From Epiperipatus broadwayi (lineage: Eukaryota; Onychophora; Udeonychophora; Euonychophora; Peripatidae): DNA of 64,000 bases. Below are positions 61,500 through 64,000 of this stretch, piece after piece. Position numbers and translations under genes: made by a program. Location of the stretch: assembly GCA_028023455.1 (NCBI GenBank), contig JAQFVV010013065.1, positions 62,001-126,000 on the forward strand, read 5' to 3'. A model generated the notes under the pieces. The model saw nothing but the letters and a program-made list of their open reading frames with translations, was not told the DNA's origin and searched no databases. Within the stretch, counting starts at the first letter, position 1. Every line of letters starts with the position of its first letter.

Positions 61500-62520
61500 A
61501 CTGTATAAATATAAACAAATAATAAGAAAAAGGTAAGAGACAAAATCCAAGTATAGAAAGAGAAAGACAAACTCGAATGCAAAATAAAAGTAAATAGCTA
61601 AATAAGAACTAGGGCTCAATCAAGAAATATTGAGCAAGGCAGTGAACAGCAGTAGCTAGTAAATGAGCAGCAGAAATGCAGAAAGAAATATTGATAGAAC
61701 TGATTATGCAAAAGTGGCAAGAAATACAGAAAAATGTAAACTCTAGGCTTGAAGATATGGATAAAAAATTCAAGAGATGAACTTAGAAACACAAAGGGAA
61801 TGTGAATTAAGATTGCAATAGATGCAAAAGAAGATAGACCAAATGCTACAGGATGATAAAAAAGAGCAAGAAGAAATAGTATGAAAGAGTGACAGGAGAG
61901 AAGGTATAAAAATAAGAATGAGGATAATGTATTCAATATATTGCAGAGAGTAAAAGGATTAGAACAGATAGAAGTGTTAAAGGTAAACAGCATATCAAAT
62001 AAAAAAGTAAATGAAAATCAGGGAAAGATTAGTATTAATGATGTAAATTAGCAAAGTGGTAAAGTTTTAAGAAAACTAATAAGGATAGAGGTCATACTTA
62101 AGAGTAGAGAGAATGAGATGAGCCTTGAAGTCCAAAAATGAAAGGCAAAAGGTCAAAATATTACATTTAACCATCAAGAGTATATACAAAGATATCTTCA
62201 GGCACATATTAATGTAAATCATTCTTAAAGATAAGAAAATTCAATGGTCAGGCTGGTGAAACCCTTATAGAACACCTCAGCAGTGTACAGAAATATTTTA
62301 ATATAAACCCTATATCCAAAGAGAGCAAATTAGCAGTCATTTATAATCTTCAAAGAAATGCACAATCATGATGGGATTCATTATTTCACCAGCCTGAAAC
62401 TTTTCAAAAATATAAACAATGTGATATGGAATACTTTTTGCATAGAAAGAATATTGAGAAGTTGTAAGATACCATGAAATGCAAGAGAAATTTTTTAAAA
62501 AAAGAAAAGAGAAAAAGCAT
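61500..62520 (+). pseudogene. LTR-retrotransposon Gag remnant (Ty3-like)
   Basis: The clearest part, 62237-62506, reads FNGQAGETLIEHLSSVQKYF, then SKESKLAVIYNLQRNAQS, a stop where the family has W, and WDSLFHQPETFQKY. This matches the retrotransposon Gag fold (F.G....v..fl..ve.yF, then k...a...L.g.A..WW). Upstream, about 61610-61760, glutamate/glutamine/lysine-rich pieces such as MQKEILIELIMQKWQEIQK resemble the coiled-coil region that often precedes it. Stops are frequent throughout. No protease, RT or LTR was recognised after it. The 125-codon minus-strand ORF at 61616-61993 is the antisense of this charged region and is not a gene. Confidence 0.6.
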
Positions 62521-64000
62521 ATAAATATCTGAGAATTGATTAATTATATGTATTTTTATTATTTATCTAATCAAAATAAAATAAATCTTGTACTGATTCC
62601 AGGTATAAGATTTGCCTTTTGTTTTAGTAGATCTGGCTATTGACTTTATTAGAAAAATTTAATTACAGGTTAATTAAAAATAGTTTGAATAAAATGGACA
62701 TTTTTTTGTGTTATTAGTTTTTTTCTTTTTCTTGGCACAAGATTGAAGTGAAGATAAGGAGGAATACTGGCTAACTTCATAATGAGTCAGCATTTATATA
62801 TATATATATATATAAGACTGATTAGGAAGAAATATTTTGATTTAAAGTTATCTTATATCATGTTTGCATAGTCTGGAGGTCACTTGAAATGCTTTTCATG
62901 TTATTTGTACAATAGACAATAGAAGTAAAACCTTAAGTTGTCTGGAGTTTGGAAAGAAGAGTTAACCAGGGAGTTTATTAAAAAACCAAAAGAGTTGTAA
63001 TAAGTATTCATGTACAACAAAGTATCTATCGTGGATAAACTATATAACCTTAAGTGCATAACAAGAAGATTTATGTAATAGAGATCACCATAACTTACCA
63101 GACTCATCATTCTTACTAAACATGTAATTATATTGCTTTTTTTTTGCCATATGTCTGCTGCAGGATCATCATTTGTCAAAGTGAGTTTCCTGTAAAAGGC
63201 ATGAAAGAACATTTGCATATGAGTTGCCTGGACCTGAAAGTTTGATGAGAACACAACAAAGGATCATATAGACCTTTTAAATTTACATGTCTATCAGTAA
63301 GATTATTTATTTTGTAGGTATATTCCTAGGAATTAAGATGAACAATTTGTTTATTTGTTGTTGTATTTTATTATTTTATTTCAAATGTATTTTTTATATA
63401 TATTTTTTTGGAATATTAATTGTATGACAAAGTATGAAGTTTTGACTTGTTATTTTTCTTTTCTCTTTTTTTTTTTATTAATGGATGTGAAATGGCACAT
63501 CCATGTAAGTGTGTATATATGCTGTTCCACAGATGTAGACATTTAAATGTGAAAGCCAAAATGAATAAAGCAAAGGGGTATATTATTATTAAATATATAA
63601 GGGTTAGAATTAACTCATAGTCAAGTAATAGCAAAATGGAACCCTAAGGGATTATTTAAATAAATTTTCTTGTTTATTATTATTGTAGTGTTATGTTTTT
63701 TTTGTTGGTATTCTTATTATTCATATTTGATGAAGGGAGGGAACTTTATACTATATTATGGTGAAAATGATCAATTTTGTGATATATTATTATTTAGTTT
63801 GTCTAAAATAAATTGATTTGTTTTTAAAATTACCTAGTTAATGGTCAATCATTTCATTAAATTGTGTATAAAAAAATAATAAGTGACTTTAAATCAAATA
63901 AATAATATAATGTGTCTATTGCAAATAAAGTCCAACTACCACTCATCCTGAGAATTAATTTTACTTCTACAATGCTGAGCTAGTTTATGGAATTGATATT
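62521..64000. other. AT-rich stretch to the window end
   Basis: A 117-codon minus-strand ORF (62901-63254) is one of the longest frames in the window; it contains PAADIWQKK and many hydrophobic residues but no recognisable domain. A ctgctgcag acceptor-like site at 63155 on plus has no supported exon. The TA tract at 62797-62813 is a microsatellite. Confidence 0.4.

Noticed and set aside
61616-61993. Longest ORF in the window (125 codons, minus strand)
   Set aside because: It is serine/phenylalanine/leucine-rich because it is antisense to a lysine/glutamate-rich Gag-like region read on the plus strand; no domain is visible.
63145-63180. Mini-exon with ctgctgcag acceptor and gtgag donor
   Set aside because: Only 17 bases would be included and no partner exons or coding context support it.
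62901-63254. 117-codon minus-strand ORF as a gene
   Set aside because: No recognisable domain, no splice or transcript support; length alone is not convincing in a 64 kb window.

Overview
This is a very AT-rich, intron- and repeat-type eukaryotic window, almost certainly from an invertebrate animal genome. No open reading frame exceeds about 125 codons, there are no bacterial-style operons, and every recognisable protein signature is a decayed transposable element: LINE, Penelope-like with GIY-YIG, hAT/ZBED, a Gag domain and probably piggyBac. The mix of Penelope-like RT, ZBED-type hAT, tRNA-derived SINEs and many foldback elements fits a large arthropod, cnidarian, flatworm or mollusc genome. 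I cannot fix the phylum from sequence alone. I found no complete host gene, and only one weak candidate host exon.

Layout. 1-1760: two ~395 bp repeat units followed by two inverted units (a ~1.5 kb palindrome), then a near-perfect 75 bp-arm hairpin. 1760-8226: AT-rich filler with a long TA microsatellite. 8227-17686: a ~3 kb segment present twice in direct orientation; the first copy carries an extra ~1.38 kb block of different composition with a 99-codon ORF. 17690-26600: filler with several foldback elements (18.6-19.5, 21.2-21.5, 22.7-23.4 and 24.8-25.0 kb). 26.6-32.3 kb: a LINE 3' fragment, two tRNA-derived SINEs with perfect target-site duplications, and a ~1.05 kb element with 76 bp terminal inverted repeats. 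33-38 kb: a possible small exon, a weak piggyBac-like remnant and a LINE remnant. 38.4-40.2 kb: a foldback and a 360 bp tandem duplication.

42.7-46.8 kb is a retroelement nest: a minus-strand Penelope-like RT/GIY-YIG pseudogene, a plus-strand GIY-YIG fragment of another family, a hammerhead-like motif, a ~355 bp inverted tail pair around the whole, and a LINE RT fragment abutting it. 48.2-48.6 kb: a third member of a foldback family. 49.9-55.5 kb: a probable complete hAT element with degenerate 8 bp target-site duplication and transposase pseudogene, its 3' half apparently interrupted by a block richer in G, C and CpG (52.8-55.3 kb). 55.5-64 kb: AT-rich filler with a hairpin, a cluster of six octamer (ATGCAAAT) sites near 60 kb and a Ty3-like Gag remnant near 62.3 kb.

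Nothing here works together as a pathway. The window is best read as gene-poor intergenic or long-intron DNA built by successive insertions of mobile elements. Most listed boundaries are by eye and may be off by tens of bases.
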